DNA from: Palsa-504 sp963756575
Lineage (GTDB): Bacteria > Actinomycetota > Actinomycetes > Streptosporangiales > Streptosporangiaceae
Direction of reading: 5' to 3'
NCBI GenBank assembly: GCA_963756575.1
Contig: CAVWOM010000007.1
Coordinates: 186,001-250,000, forward strand
DNA: 64,000 nt
Shown: piece after piece, positions 43,934 through 51,230 of the stretch
Layout: each line of letters begins with the position of its first letter
Numbering within the stretch: the stretch's first letter is position 1
Program-made: the position numbers and the translations under genes
The notes under the pieces: generated by a model
The model's database searches: none
What the model was told of the DNA's origin: nothing
The model's input: the letters and a program-made list of their open reading frames with translations, nothing else

Positions 43934-45597
43934 CCGGAACCGATGCCGCCCCGGAAGCGGGCGGACGGCGGCGCTGGCCGCTGAGCCGGATCGTCGGCGT
44001 GGCCCTGCTGGCCCTGCTGCTGTTCTCGGTGGTCGCCGTGGTGGCGGGCGGCCTGTCCCTGCTCAGCCTGCACGACAACCGGGAGCACGTGGTCAGCACG
44101 CTCGACCCGGCCGCGCTCGCGGTCCAGCGGTTCGACACCGCCATGGTCGACCAGGAGACCGGGGTGCGCGGCTACGCGCTGAGCGGCCAGAAGAGCTTCC
44201 TGGAGCCGTACAACAACGGCGTGACCGCGGAAAAAAGCGCGGTCAAGGCGCTCCAGGCCGTGATCAAGGACCTGCCCGCCTCCGCCACCCAGGACCTCAA
44301 GAGCGCCACCACCCAGGCGCACTTCTGGCGTACCCACTACGCGCAGCAGACCATCAACGAGGTCGCCAAGACCGGCAAACCCGTGGTCAGCCCCGACATC
44401 TTGACCGGCAAGGCGGACTTCGACGCCCTGCGGGCCCGGATAGCCGTGCTCCAGGACGACATCTCGACCGCCCGGGCGCACGCCGTGGCGGAGCTGAACG
44501 ACTCGTCCGCCGTGCTGGACGGCGTGTTCATCGCGGTGGCGGCCGGCCTCGCGGTCATCGTGGTGCTGCTCGCGCTCGGCCTGCGGGCGACCGCGATCCA
44601 GCCGCTGCACCGGCTCGCGGCCGAGGCCCGCCTCGTGGCGGACGGCAACTTCGACCGCCGGGTCGCCCTGACCGGACCGCGGGAAGTGACCGACCTGGCC
44701 TTGGACGTGAACACCATGCGCGAGCGCATCCTGGAGGCGCTGGCCGAGTCGCGGCAGGCGAATACGCTGCTGCAGGAGCACACCGATGAGCTGGAGCGCT
44801 CGAACGCCGAGCTCGAGCAGTTCGCCTACATCGCGTCGCACGACCTGCAGGAGCCGCTGCGCAAGGTGGCCAGCTTCACCCAGCTGCTGCAGCGCCGCTA
44901 CGGCGGGCAGCTCGACGCGCGGGCCGACCAGTACATCGAGTTCGCGGTGGACGGCGCCAAGCGGATGCAGGCGCTGATCAACGACCTGCTCCAGTACAGC
45001 CGGGTCGGCCGGTCGACCCGCGAGCCCTCGCTGGTGTCGAGCGACGCCGCGCTGGCGCAGGCCCGGGCCAACCTGACCGCGGCCATGGAGGAGACCGGCG
45101 CCACCGTCGAGAGCGGGCACCTGCCGCTGGTGCTGGCCGAGCTGACGCTGCTCACCGCGGTGTTCCAGAACCTGCTCGGCAACGCGCTGAAGTTCAGCGG
45201 CGGCAAGCCGCCGCGTATCGTCATTACCTGCACCAGGGACACCAGGGACACCAGGGACGAGCCGTTCTGGCTGTTCTCCTTCGCCGACAACGGCATCGGG
45301 ATCGATCCGGAGTACGCTGACCGGATCTTCGTGATCTTCCAGCGCCTGCACGAGCGGAGCGCCTACCCGGGCACCGGCATCGGCCTGGCCATGACCAAGA
45401 AGATCATCGAGTATTTCGGCGGCAAGATCTGGCTCGACACGACGTATACGGAAGGCTCGCGGTTCCTGTTCACGCTGCCCGTGCCGGCTGAGACGATGGA
45501 ACTGGACGCGGCTGACATCAAGCCCGGATCATCGGGGACACTAACTGACGAAGCAGCCGAAGCCCTGCTGCGCGAGGACGAGGAAGCCGATGACTGA
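43930..45597 (+). CDS. CHASE3-HAMP sensor histidine kinase
   Basis: A 555-residue membrane kinase with ATGA overlap to the upstream gene. TM1 is about 22-46, an extracytoplasmic CHASE3-like helical sensor about 47-190 (DQETGVRGYALSGQKSFLEP), TM2 about 198-220, then HAMP. The DHp helix is FAYIASHDLQEPLRKVASFT, with phospho-acceptor H304 of the phytochrome-like HWE/PHY-type variant. The catalytic domain has NLLGNALKFS, FADNGIGI and GTGIGLAM. The CTRDTRDTRDE repeat comes from a 9-bp tandem duplication. It presumably phosphorylates one or both response regulators of the operon. Confidence 0.94.
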   Translation: MTGTDAAPEAGGRRRWPLSRIVGVALLALLLFSVVAVVAGGLSLLSLHDNREHVVSTLDPAALAVQRFDTAMVDQETGVRGYALSGQKSFLEPYNNGVTAEKSAVKALQAVIKDLPASATQDLKSATTQAHFWRTHYAQQTINEVAKTGKPVVSPDILTGKADFDALRARIAVLQDDISTARAHAVAELNDSSAVLDGVFIAVAAGLAVIVVLLALGLRATAIQPLHRLAAEARLVADGNFDRRVALTGPREVTDLALDVNTMRERILEALAESRQANTLLQEHTDELERSNAELEQFAYIASHDLQEPLRKVASFTQLLQRRYGGQLDARADQYIEFAVDGAKRMQALINDLLQYSRVGRSTREPSLVSSDAALAQARANLTAAMEETGATVESGHLPLVLAELTLLTAVFQNLLGNALKFSGGKPPRIVITCTRDTRDTRDEPFWLFSFADNGIGIDPEYADRIFVIFQRLHERSAYPGTGIGLAMTKKIIEYFGGKIWLDTTYTEGSRFLFTLPVPAETMELDAADIKPGSSGTLTDEAAEALLREDEEADD

Positions 45598-46081
45598 GTT
45601 CGACGAGTCGCGATTGATCGACGTGCTGCTGGTGGAGGACGACGAAGGGGACGTCCTGATGACCAGGGAAGCCTTCGAGCACTACAAGATCCAGAACCGG
45701 CTGCACGTGACCGGCGACGGCGAGCAGGCCATGCAGTTCCTGCGCCGGGAGGGACAGTACGCCGACGCGCCGCGCCCGGGCCTCATCCTGCTCGACGTCA
45801 ACCTCCCCCGCAAGAGCGGCATGGAGGTGCTGGCCGAGCTGAAGCAGGACGACGACCTGCTGACCATCCCGGTCATCATGCTGACCACGTCCCAGGCCGA
45901 GGAGGACATCGTCCGCAGCTACTCGCTGCACGCCAACGCGTTCGTCAGCAAGCCCGTCGACTTCGAGCACTTCATCGAGGCCATCCGCCAGATCGACACG
46001 TTCTTCCTCAACCTGGTCAAGCTCCCGGTTTCCTTACCCGGATCAAGCCCCCGGCCCGGCGGACCTGCACCGGCCGCCTAG
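45590..46081 (+). CDS. Stand-alone response regulator, Rcp1-like
   Basis: A 163-residue single receiver overlapping the kinase end by 8 bp. It has VEDDEGDVLMT, phospho-acceptor D69 in LILLDVNLPRKSG, and FVSKPVDF with the conserved Lys. The N-linked insertion around YADAPRPGLI is characteristic of Rcp1/phytochrome-partner regulators. There is no output domain, so it likely acts as a phosphate shuttle or sink between the kinase and the PP2C-type regulator. The Pro-rich C-terminal tail is disordered. Confidence 0.92.
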   Translation: MTEFDESRLIDVLLVEDDEGDVLMTREAFEHYKIQNRLHVTGDGEQAMQFLRREGQYADAPRPGLILLDVNLPRKSGMEVLAELKQDDDLLTIPVIMLTTSQAEEDIVRSYSLHANAFVSKPVDFEHFIEAIRQIDTFFLNLVKLPVSLPGSSPRPGGPAPAA

Positions 46082-46208
46082 ACCGCCGGGCGGCACCACC
46101 ACGTTCGGCGGCCCGCCAGTTCCACATCGGCCTCGACACCGCCGAGTTCCCGGTCGGCGCGGGCCCGCTGTCTCACGTGCGGGCCGGCCGGTGTGCGAGG
46201 GTGTCACT

Positions 46209-46841
46209 GTGAGCATGGAGGTGAACCGGCGTCGTTCGGCCTACTGGGATAAGCAGGCCGGCCGCTACGACCGGGCGATGGACTTCTGGGACCGGCACCT
46301 GTTCGGGGACAGCCGGCCCTGGGCCTGCGGCCGGGCCGCCGGCGAGGTGCTCGAGGTTGCCATCGGCACCGGCCGTAACCTGCCCTTTTATCCGAACGGG
46401 GCCGCCATCACGCGGCTCACCGCCGTGGACTGGTCGCCGGGCATGCTCGCCATCGCCCGCGAGCGCGCGGCCGCCACCGGCCGGGACGCCGACCTGAGGC
46501 AGGGCGACGCCCAGGCGCTGGACTTTCCCGGTGCCTCGTTCGACACCGTGCTGTGCGTCCTCGGCCTGTGCGCCATCCCCGACGACCGGCGTGCCGTCAC
46601 CGAGATGGCGCGCGTCCTGCGGCCGGGCGGCCGGCTCCTGCTCGTCGACCACGTGGCGGCCCCGGCGGCGGCGCTGCGCGCCGTGCAGTGGCTGTACGAG
46701 CGCATCACCATCCCGCTGGCCGGCGAGCATTTCCGCCGGCGGCCGCTCACCTACGTGCGGGAACTCGGCTTCACGGTCGAGGAGACGGACCGGTTCGGGC
46801 TCGGCCTCGTCGAGCGCGTCTGCGCCCGCAAGCCCGGCTGA
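46209..46841 (+). CDS. Class I SAM-dependent methyltransferase
   Basis: A 210-residue protein; GTG 46209 is chosen because AGGG lies about 8 bases upstream, with ATG 46215 as an alternative. The SAM fold is clear: EVLEVAIGTGRNLPFYP (motif I), LTAVDWSPGMLAIARERA (acidic loop), GDAQALDFPGASFDTVLCVL and ARVLRPGGRLLLVDHV. It resembles the UbiE/phospholipid N-methyltransferase-like group (YDRAMDFWDRHLF start). Substrate unknown. It is convergent with the GNAT gene, with three bases between the stops. Confidence 0.92.
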   Translation: MSMEVNRRRSAYWDKQAGRYDRAMDFWDRHLFGDSRPWACGRAAGEVLEVAIGTGRNLPFYPNGAAITRLTAVDWSPGMLAIARERAAATGRDADLRQGDAQALDFPGASFDTVLCVLGLCAIPDDRRAVTEMARVLRPGGRLLLVDHVAAPAAALRAVQWLYERITIPLAGEHFRRRPLTYVRELGFTVEETDRFGLGLVERVCARKPG

Positions 46842-46844
46842 CCC

Positions 46845-47324
46845 TCACTTCAGGTGCCTGACGAACCGCACTCGGTCCTGGCCGTCGCCGTCGTACCCGG
46901 CCGCCACCGCGACGCCGTCCACCTGCGCGTCGCCCGGCTCGATGTCGAAGCCCATCCGCTGATGGAACGCGATCGAGCCGCGGTTCACCGGCGACGTCAC
47001 CGAGTGAACCTCGTCACAGCCCCGCGCCCGGACGGCCGCGAAGAAGCGCTCGTACAGGTGCCGGCCCAGGCCGCGGCCACGCTCGCCGGGGGAGATGCCG
47101 ACGAAGTGGATGTACGCCTCGGCCGGGCGTGACTGGGACTGGAACCCGACCAGGAACCCGGCCAGCTCACCGTCGCGCTCGGCCGCGAGGCTGGTGTCCG
47201 TGAAGTGGTCGAAGAACAGGCGGGGCAGCATGTCCGCCATGTGGCGGCCACCCCACCAGTCGTCGATCACCGAGATCACGGTCAGGTAATCCGACGAGCG
47301 GATCGGGCGAACCTGGACTGTCAT
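46845..47324 (-). CDS. GNAT-family N-acetyltransferase
   Basis: A 159-residue enzyme starting at ATG 47324, preceded by AAGGAGAG. The acetyl-CoA loop is visible in SPGERGRGLGRHLYERFF (R-x-x-G-x-G/A motif), preceded by IHFVGIS and followed by VNRGSIAFHQRMGFDI, the usual C-terminal GNAT half. It transfers acetyl groups to an unknown amine. It is divergent from the first dienelactone hydrolase gene (71 bp between starts). Confidence 0.92.
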   Translation of the reverse strand: MTVQVRPIRSSDYLTVISVIDDWWGGRHMADMLPRLFFDHFTDTSLAAERDGELAGFLVGFQSQSRPAEAYIHFVGISPGERGRGLGRHLYERFFAAVRARGCDEVHSVTSPVNRGSIAFHQRMGFDIEPGDAQVDGVAVAAGYDGDGQDRVRFVRHLK

Positions 47325-47395
47325 GTGCCGCTCTCCTTTCCTTATACGACGCACTGTAGGATCTGACCGCCGTAACCGGACACGTGAGGAGCCTG

Positions 47396-48139
47396 ATGTA
47401 CGACGCGACGCTGGCCGAGACCGTCACCATCCGCGGCGACGGCGGGGACGAGATCGAGGCCTACCTGGCCCGGCCGATGAGCCAGGGCCCGCTCGGCGGC
47501 GTCATCGTGATCCATCACATGCCCGGTTACGACGCGCCGACCAAGGAGATCGCCCGGCGTTTCGCCGCCGAAGGCTACAACGCCCTCATGCCGAACCTCT
47601 ACCACCGCGACGCCCCCGGCGCCAGCCCGGACGACGCGGCCGCGGCGGCCCGCGCGAAGGGCGGCGTGCCCGACGCCCGGCTGATCGGCGACGTGGCCGG
47701 CGCCGCCGCGTACCTGCGCGGCCTGACCTCCTCCAACGGCAAGATCGGCGTCATCGGCTACTGCTCCGGCGGCCGCCAGGCGTTCCTGGCCGGGGTCAGC
47801 CTGCCGCTCGACGCCGCCGTCGACTGCTACGGCGCGTTCGTCACCGGCGCCCCGCCCGAGGGCATGCCGCTCAAGGTCGGCCCCATCAAGCACCTGACCA
47901 AGGACTTGTCCTGCCCGCTGCTCGGCCTGTTCGGCGCCGACGACCAGCACCCCTCGCCCGAGCAGGTCAGCGAGCTCGAAGACGAGCTGAAGGCGCAGGG
48001 CAAGACCTACGAGTTCCACACGTACGAGGGCGCCGGCCACGCCTTCTTCTCGGTGAACCGCACCGCCTACCGCCCCGAAGCCGCCGTCGACGGCTGGTCC
48101 AAGATCCTCACCTGGTTCACCCGCCACCTATCCTCCTGA
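47396..48139 (+). CDS. Dienelactone hydrolase family protein (copy 1)
   Basis: A 247-residue hydrolase from ATG 47396 with a GAGGAG site. The catalytic triad is Cys in IGYCSGGRQ, Asp in FGADDQHPSP and His in EGAGHAFFS, as in carboxymethylenebutenolidase-type enzymes. It is closely related along its whole length to the copy at 50080 (shared MYDA-LAET starts, PNLYHR, SLPLDAAVDCYG). The two flank an aldo/keto reductase, implying a local duplication. Substrate (lactone or ester) unknown. Confidence 0.92.
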   Translation: MYDATLAETVTIRGDGGDEIEAYLARPMSQGPLGGVIVIHHMPGYDAPTKEIARRFAAEGYNALMPNLYHRDAPGASPDDAAAAARAKGGVPDARLIGDVAGAAAYLRGLTSSNGKIGVIGYCSGGRQAFLAGVSLPLDAAVDCYGAFVTGAPPEGMPLKVGPIKHLTKDLSCPLLGLFGADDQHPSPEQVSELEDELKAQGKTYEFHTYEGAGHAFFSVNRTAYRPEAAVDGWSKILTWFTRHLSS

Positions 48140-48141
48140 CC

Positions 48142-48432
48142 CACCCACCCCACCCCCCGCACCAGCCCCAATCCCCCCACCAACTCCAACCCCCCGCATC
48201 AGCCCCAACCCTCCGCACCAGCCTCAGCGCTCGCACCATTGCCCCAGCCCCCCGCACCAGCCTCAGGCCCCGCGCCAGCCTTAGCCTCGCACCAGCCTCA
48301 GTCTCGCACCATGGCACCAGCCCCACCCCCAGCCTCAGCCCCCCACACTAGCCTCAGTCCTCGCACCAGCCTCAGTCCTCGCACCATTGCCCCAGCCCCC
48401 GCACTAGCCCCAGCCCCCGCACCAGCCTGGCG
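48142..48432. repeat. C-rich, strand-asymmetric degenerate repeat
   Basis: It starts right after the hydrolase stop. Dozens of imperfect units such as CGCACCAGCCTCAG and CGCACCATTGCCCCAGCCCC follow. The plus strand is almost free of G runs while the minus strand is G-rich, so G-quadruplexes or R-loops are possible on the G-rich strand. Confidence 0.9.
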
Positions 48433-48711
48433 TTACCAAACATCTACTGATCGCAGTAGTCCCTTCCGTACCAAGGCCGCCGAGTGGTGTCTAGAGTCCC
48501 GCCGACCTCACGCGATCCACGTGTCCCACGGCGAACGTGGCCTGAACCGGGTCGATGTTCCTCGTCCCGGCGCGAACCGGTGGATGTCCCATCAACCCGG
48601 TCTTGGTAAGGCGTCTGGCGGCCGCCCCGGCCGCTCCCGGGCTTACCTACCGCCCCGCCCGGCCCCCCAGCCCCGCAGCTCCCGCCCGCCACAAGACGCC
48701 GGCCGACGGCA

Positions 48712-48769
48712 GCCACCACGATGTGACGCTGCGGTGGCTAGAACAACCGCGATGTCACATCGTGGTGGC
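48712..48769. repeat. Long inverted repeat (16-bp perfect arms)
   Basis: GCCACCACGATGTGAC (48712-48727) and its exact complement (48754-48769) enclose 26 nt that can itself pair as GCGGT...ACCGC. It lies between convergent genes, so it could be a terminator, but it is far from both stops and may instead be a small palindromic element. Confidence 0.85.
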
Positions 48770-48964
48770 ACCAGAGACCGCCCGGACGGCTCCAGCTGAT
48801 ACCACACGCCCCGCCAGAACCAGCCGCCCCAGCCCGAAGCCACCGACCGCACGAGAGCCGCACCCATGCGGCATCGACCCGGTCACCATCGGCATCCGGC
48901 CCCACACCATCCACCCCAGTAGCCCCAGTCCGCACCACAAGAATCAAGCCGGATTCAGCCACTA

Positions 48965-49990
48965 CTAGTGGGCGCTGGAGGCGGACCAGATGTTGATGCC
49001 GGCGTCCACGGCGTGACCGTCGATCGCGGCCAGCTCGTCGTCGGAGAACGAGGTGTTCGAGGCGGCGGCGAGGTTCTCCTCGAGCTGGGCGACGCTGCTG
49101 GCGCCGATCAGCACCGAGGTGACCCGCTGATCGCGGAGCGCCCAGGACAGCGCGAGCTGGGCCAGCGACTGACCCCGGGCCGAGGCGATCGTGGCCAGCG
49201 CGCGGACGTGCGCCAGGGTCGGCTCGGCGAGCTGATCCGAGGACAGCGAGCCGTTCTGGGTGGCCCGCGACCCCGACGGCGTCCCGTCCAGGTACTTGCC
49301 GGTCAGCACGCCCTGCGCCAGGGGGGAGAAGGCGATGCAGCCCACGCCCTCGCGACCCAGCACGTCGAGCAGGCCCCCCTCGATCCACCGGTTCAGCATC
49401 GAGTACGACGGCTGGTGGATTAGCAGCGGCGTGCCCATCTGGCGGAGTATCGACACCGCGTCCAGGGTCCGTTCGGCGGAGTAAGACGAGATGCCGGCGT
49501 ACAGCGCCCGGCCCGACCGGACCGCGGTGTCCAGCGCGCCCATCGTCTCCTCGAGCGGCGTGTCCGGGTCGAAGCGGTGGGAGTAGAAGATGTCCACGTA
49601 CTCCAGGCCCATCCGGCTCAGCGACTGGTCCAGGCTGGCCAGCAGGTACTTACGCGAGCCGTGATCACCGTAGGGGCCCGGCCACATGTCGTAGCCGGCC
49701 TTGGTGGAGATGATCAGCTCGTCGCGGTACGGGCGCAGGTCCTCGCGCATGATCCGGCCGAAGTTGATCTCGGCGCTGCCGTACGGCGGGCCGTAGTTGT
49801 TGGCCAGGTCGAAGTGGGTGACACCGAGGTCGAAGGCGCGGCGCAAGATCGCCCGCTGCTCCTCGACGGGCTTGCCGTCACCGAAGTTCTGCCACAGCCC
49901 GAGCGACACCTCGGGCAGCATGATCCCGCTGCGCCCGCAGCGGCGGTAGGGAAGCCTGCTATAACGGTCAGCGGCAGCGACATAGGTCAT
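48965..49990 (-). CDS. Aldo/keto reductase, YghZ-type (L-glyceraldehyde 3-phosphate reductase-like)
   Basis: A 341-residue TIM-barrel NADPH enzyme. It has ITHFD-type DLGVTHFDLANNYGPPYGSAE with catalytic Asp and Tyr, Lys in IISTKAGYDMWPGPYGDHGS, His in YVDIFYSHRFDP, and the cofactor end VLIGASSVAQLEENL. The YDMWPGPYG-GSRKYLL segment is specific to the YghZ/KvbB-like branch, which reduces methylglyoxal and glyceraldehyde 3-phosphate. It sits between two dienelactone hydrolase paralogues, convergent with the first and divergent from the second, so a joint aldehyde/lactone detoxification role is possible. Confidence 0.93.
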   Translation of the reverse strand: MTYVAAADRYSRLPYRRCGRSGIMLPEVSLGLWQNFGDGKPVEEQRAILRRAFDLGVTHFDLANNYGPPYGSAEINFGRIMREDLRPYRDELIISTKAGYDMWPGPYGDHGSRKYLLASLDQSLSRMGLEYVDIFYSHRFDPDTPLEETMGALDTAVRSGRALYAGISSYSAERTLDAVSILRQMGTPLLIHQPSYSMLNRWIEGGLLDVLGREGVGCIAFSPLAQGVLTGKYLDGTPSGSRATQNGSLSSDQLAEPTLAHVRALATIASARGQSLAQLALSWALRDQRVTSVLIGASSVAQLEENLAAASNTSFSDDELAAIDGHAVDAGINIWSASSAH

Positions 49991-50079
49991 GCCGGAAGTC
50001 TTTCACTCCCGGCCGGGGCCGGGCCGGCTGACCCGTGCGATCATGATGCCGGCCGTATACGACGTGAGAGGGATGGGCA

Positions 50080-50826
50080 ATGTACGACGCGATGCTGGCC
50101 GAGACCATAACGATCACCGGGCACGAGGGCGACGAGATCGAGGCGTACTCGGCTCGGACGCTGCAGGCCGGCCCGGTGGGCGGTGTGGTCGTCGTTCACC
50201 ACCTGCCCGGTTACGACCGCCAGACCAAGGAGTTCGCCCGCCGGTTCGCGGCCGGCGGCCTCAACGCCGTAATGCCGAACCTCTACCACCGCGAAGCACC
50301 CGGCGCGGACCCGGACGACGCGATGGCGGCCGCGCGTGCCTCCGGCGCCATTCCCGTCGCGGACGAGCGGATCGTCGGCGAGGTGGCGGGCGCGGCGGCG
50401 TACCTGCGCGGGCTGGGCAACTCCAACGGCAAGGTCGGCGTGATCGGCCACTGCTCCGGCGGCCGCCAGTCGTTCCTGGCCGCGGTCAGCCTGCCGCTCG
50501 ACGCGGCCGTGGACTGCTACGGCGGCTTCGTGGTCGAGACCCCGCCCGAGGGTCATCCGCTGCACGGCTCGCCGGCCCTGGTCGAGCGGGCCTCGACCCT
50601 GTCCTGCCCGCTGCTCGGCCTGTTCGGGGCCGAGGACCAGCACCCCTCACCCGAGCATGTCGCCGCGCTCGAAGACGCGCTCAAGGCGAACGGCAAAACG
50701 TACGAGTTCCACTCCTACGACGGTGCCGGGCACGCCTTCCTCCAGGTCGACCGCACCAGCTACCGGCCTGAGGCCGCGGTGGACGCCTGGGAGCAGATCT
50801 GGTCCTTCTTCGGCCGTTACCTGTAA
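50080..50826 (+). CDS. Dienelactone hydrolase family protein (copy 2)
   Basis: A 248-residue paralogue of the protein at 47396 with the same triad: Cys in IGHCSGGRQ, Asp in FGAEDQHPSP, His in DGAGHAFLQ. The copies share most residues, but this one has IGHCSG where copy 1 has IGYCSG, beside the nucleophile, so substrates may differ. It is followed 15 bp later by the DUF6295 gene and probably forms an operon with it. Confidence 0.92.
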   Translation: MYDAMLAETITITGHEGDEIEAYSARTLQAGPVGGVVVVHHLPGYDRQTKEFARRFAAGGLNAVMPNLYHREAPGADPDDAMAAARASGAIPVADERIVGEVAGAAAYLRGLGNSNGKVGVIGHCSGGRQSFLAAVSLPLDAAVDCYGGFVVETPPEGHPLHGSPALVERASTLSCPLLGLFGAEDQHPSPEHVAALEDALKANGKTYEFHSYDGAGHAFLQVDRTSYRPEAAVDAWEQIWSFFGRYL

Positions 50827-50841
50827 GCGAGAGGAGCCGAT

Positions 50842-51102
50842 ATGTGCACGTACCTGACGGAGAAGGTCTCGGTCAGCGGCAGCGGCAAGGGGCCGGCCGG
50901 ATGGTTCCGGCTGACCGACGCGAGTGTGTACTTCGATCACCCGGTACACGCCCAGGAGGAGCACACCCTCAACATCGACTTCCTCGACCCGGGCGCCGGA
51001 CCGTCGGCGCGGGTCGCGGTCGAGCTCACCGCGGATTCGGCCCGGGCCCTCATCAAGGCCATCCAGGCCACCCTGGACTCCGTGCCCCCCGGCCTCCTCT
51101 AG
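50842..51102 (+). CDS. DUF6295-like small protein
   Basis: An 86-residue soluble protein starting MCTYLTEKVSVSGSGKGPAG. The N-terminal MCTY, the WFRLTDASVYFDHPVHAQEEHT segment (several His/Asp) and the LNIDFLDPG strand match a small actinobacterial family of unknown function that I recall as DUF6295. The Cys/His/Asp residues could bind a metal, which is inference. It is the second gene after dienelactone hydrolase copy 2, and an AGGAG site stands before it. Confidence 0.7.
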   Translation: MCTYLTEKVSVSGSGKGPAGWFRLTDASVYFDHPVHAQEEHTLNIDFLDPGAGPSARVAVELTADSARALIKAIQATLDSVPPGLL

Positions 51103-51230
51103 CTCCGTTAGCCGCCCAAAGGCCTCCATCTCCGCATAGTCGCAGGCCGCGCGGAAATGTCGGTGCCGCGTGCGAGTATGCATGTGAGGGCCCCCGCGGA
51201 GGGTGGCATACGCGGGATGGAGGCGCAGGA

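Larger units (their letters stand above)
48140..48964. other. Long non-coding gap between convergent genes
   Basis: No gene is supported. The first ~300 bp is a C-rich repeat, and 48712-48769 forms a long hairpin. Part of 48484-48560 (GTCCCGCCGACCTCA, then CCTGAACCGGGTCGATG) resembles sequence at 31521-31603 in another repeat-rich gap, suggesting a diverged dispersed intergenic family. Confidence 0.55.

Noticed and set aside
46082..46208. Possible short peptide between the Rcp1-like regulator and the methyltransferase
   Set aside because: One frame looks weakly coding, but there is no start with a ribosome binding site and no recognisable domain.
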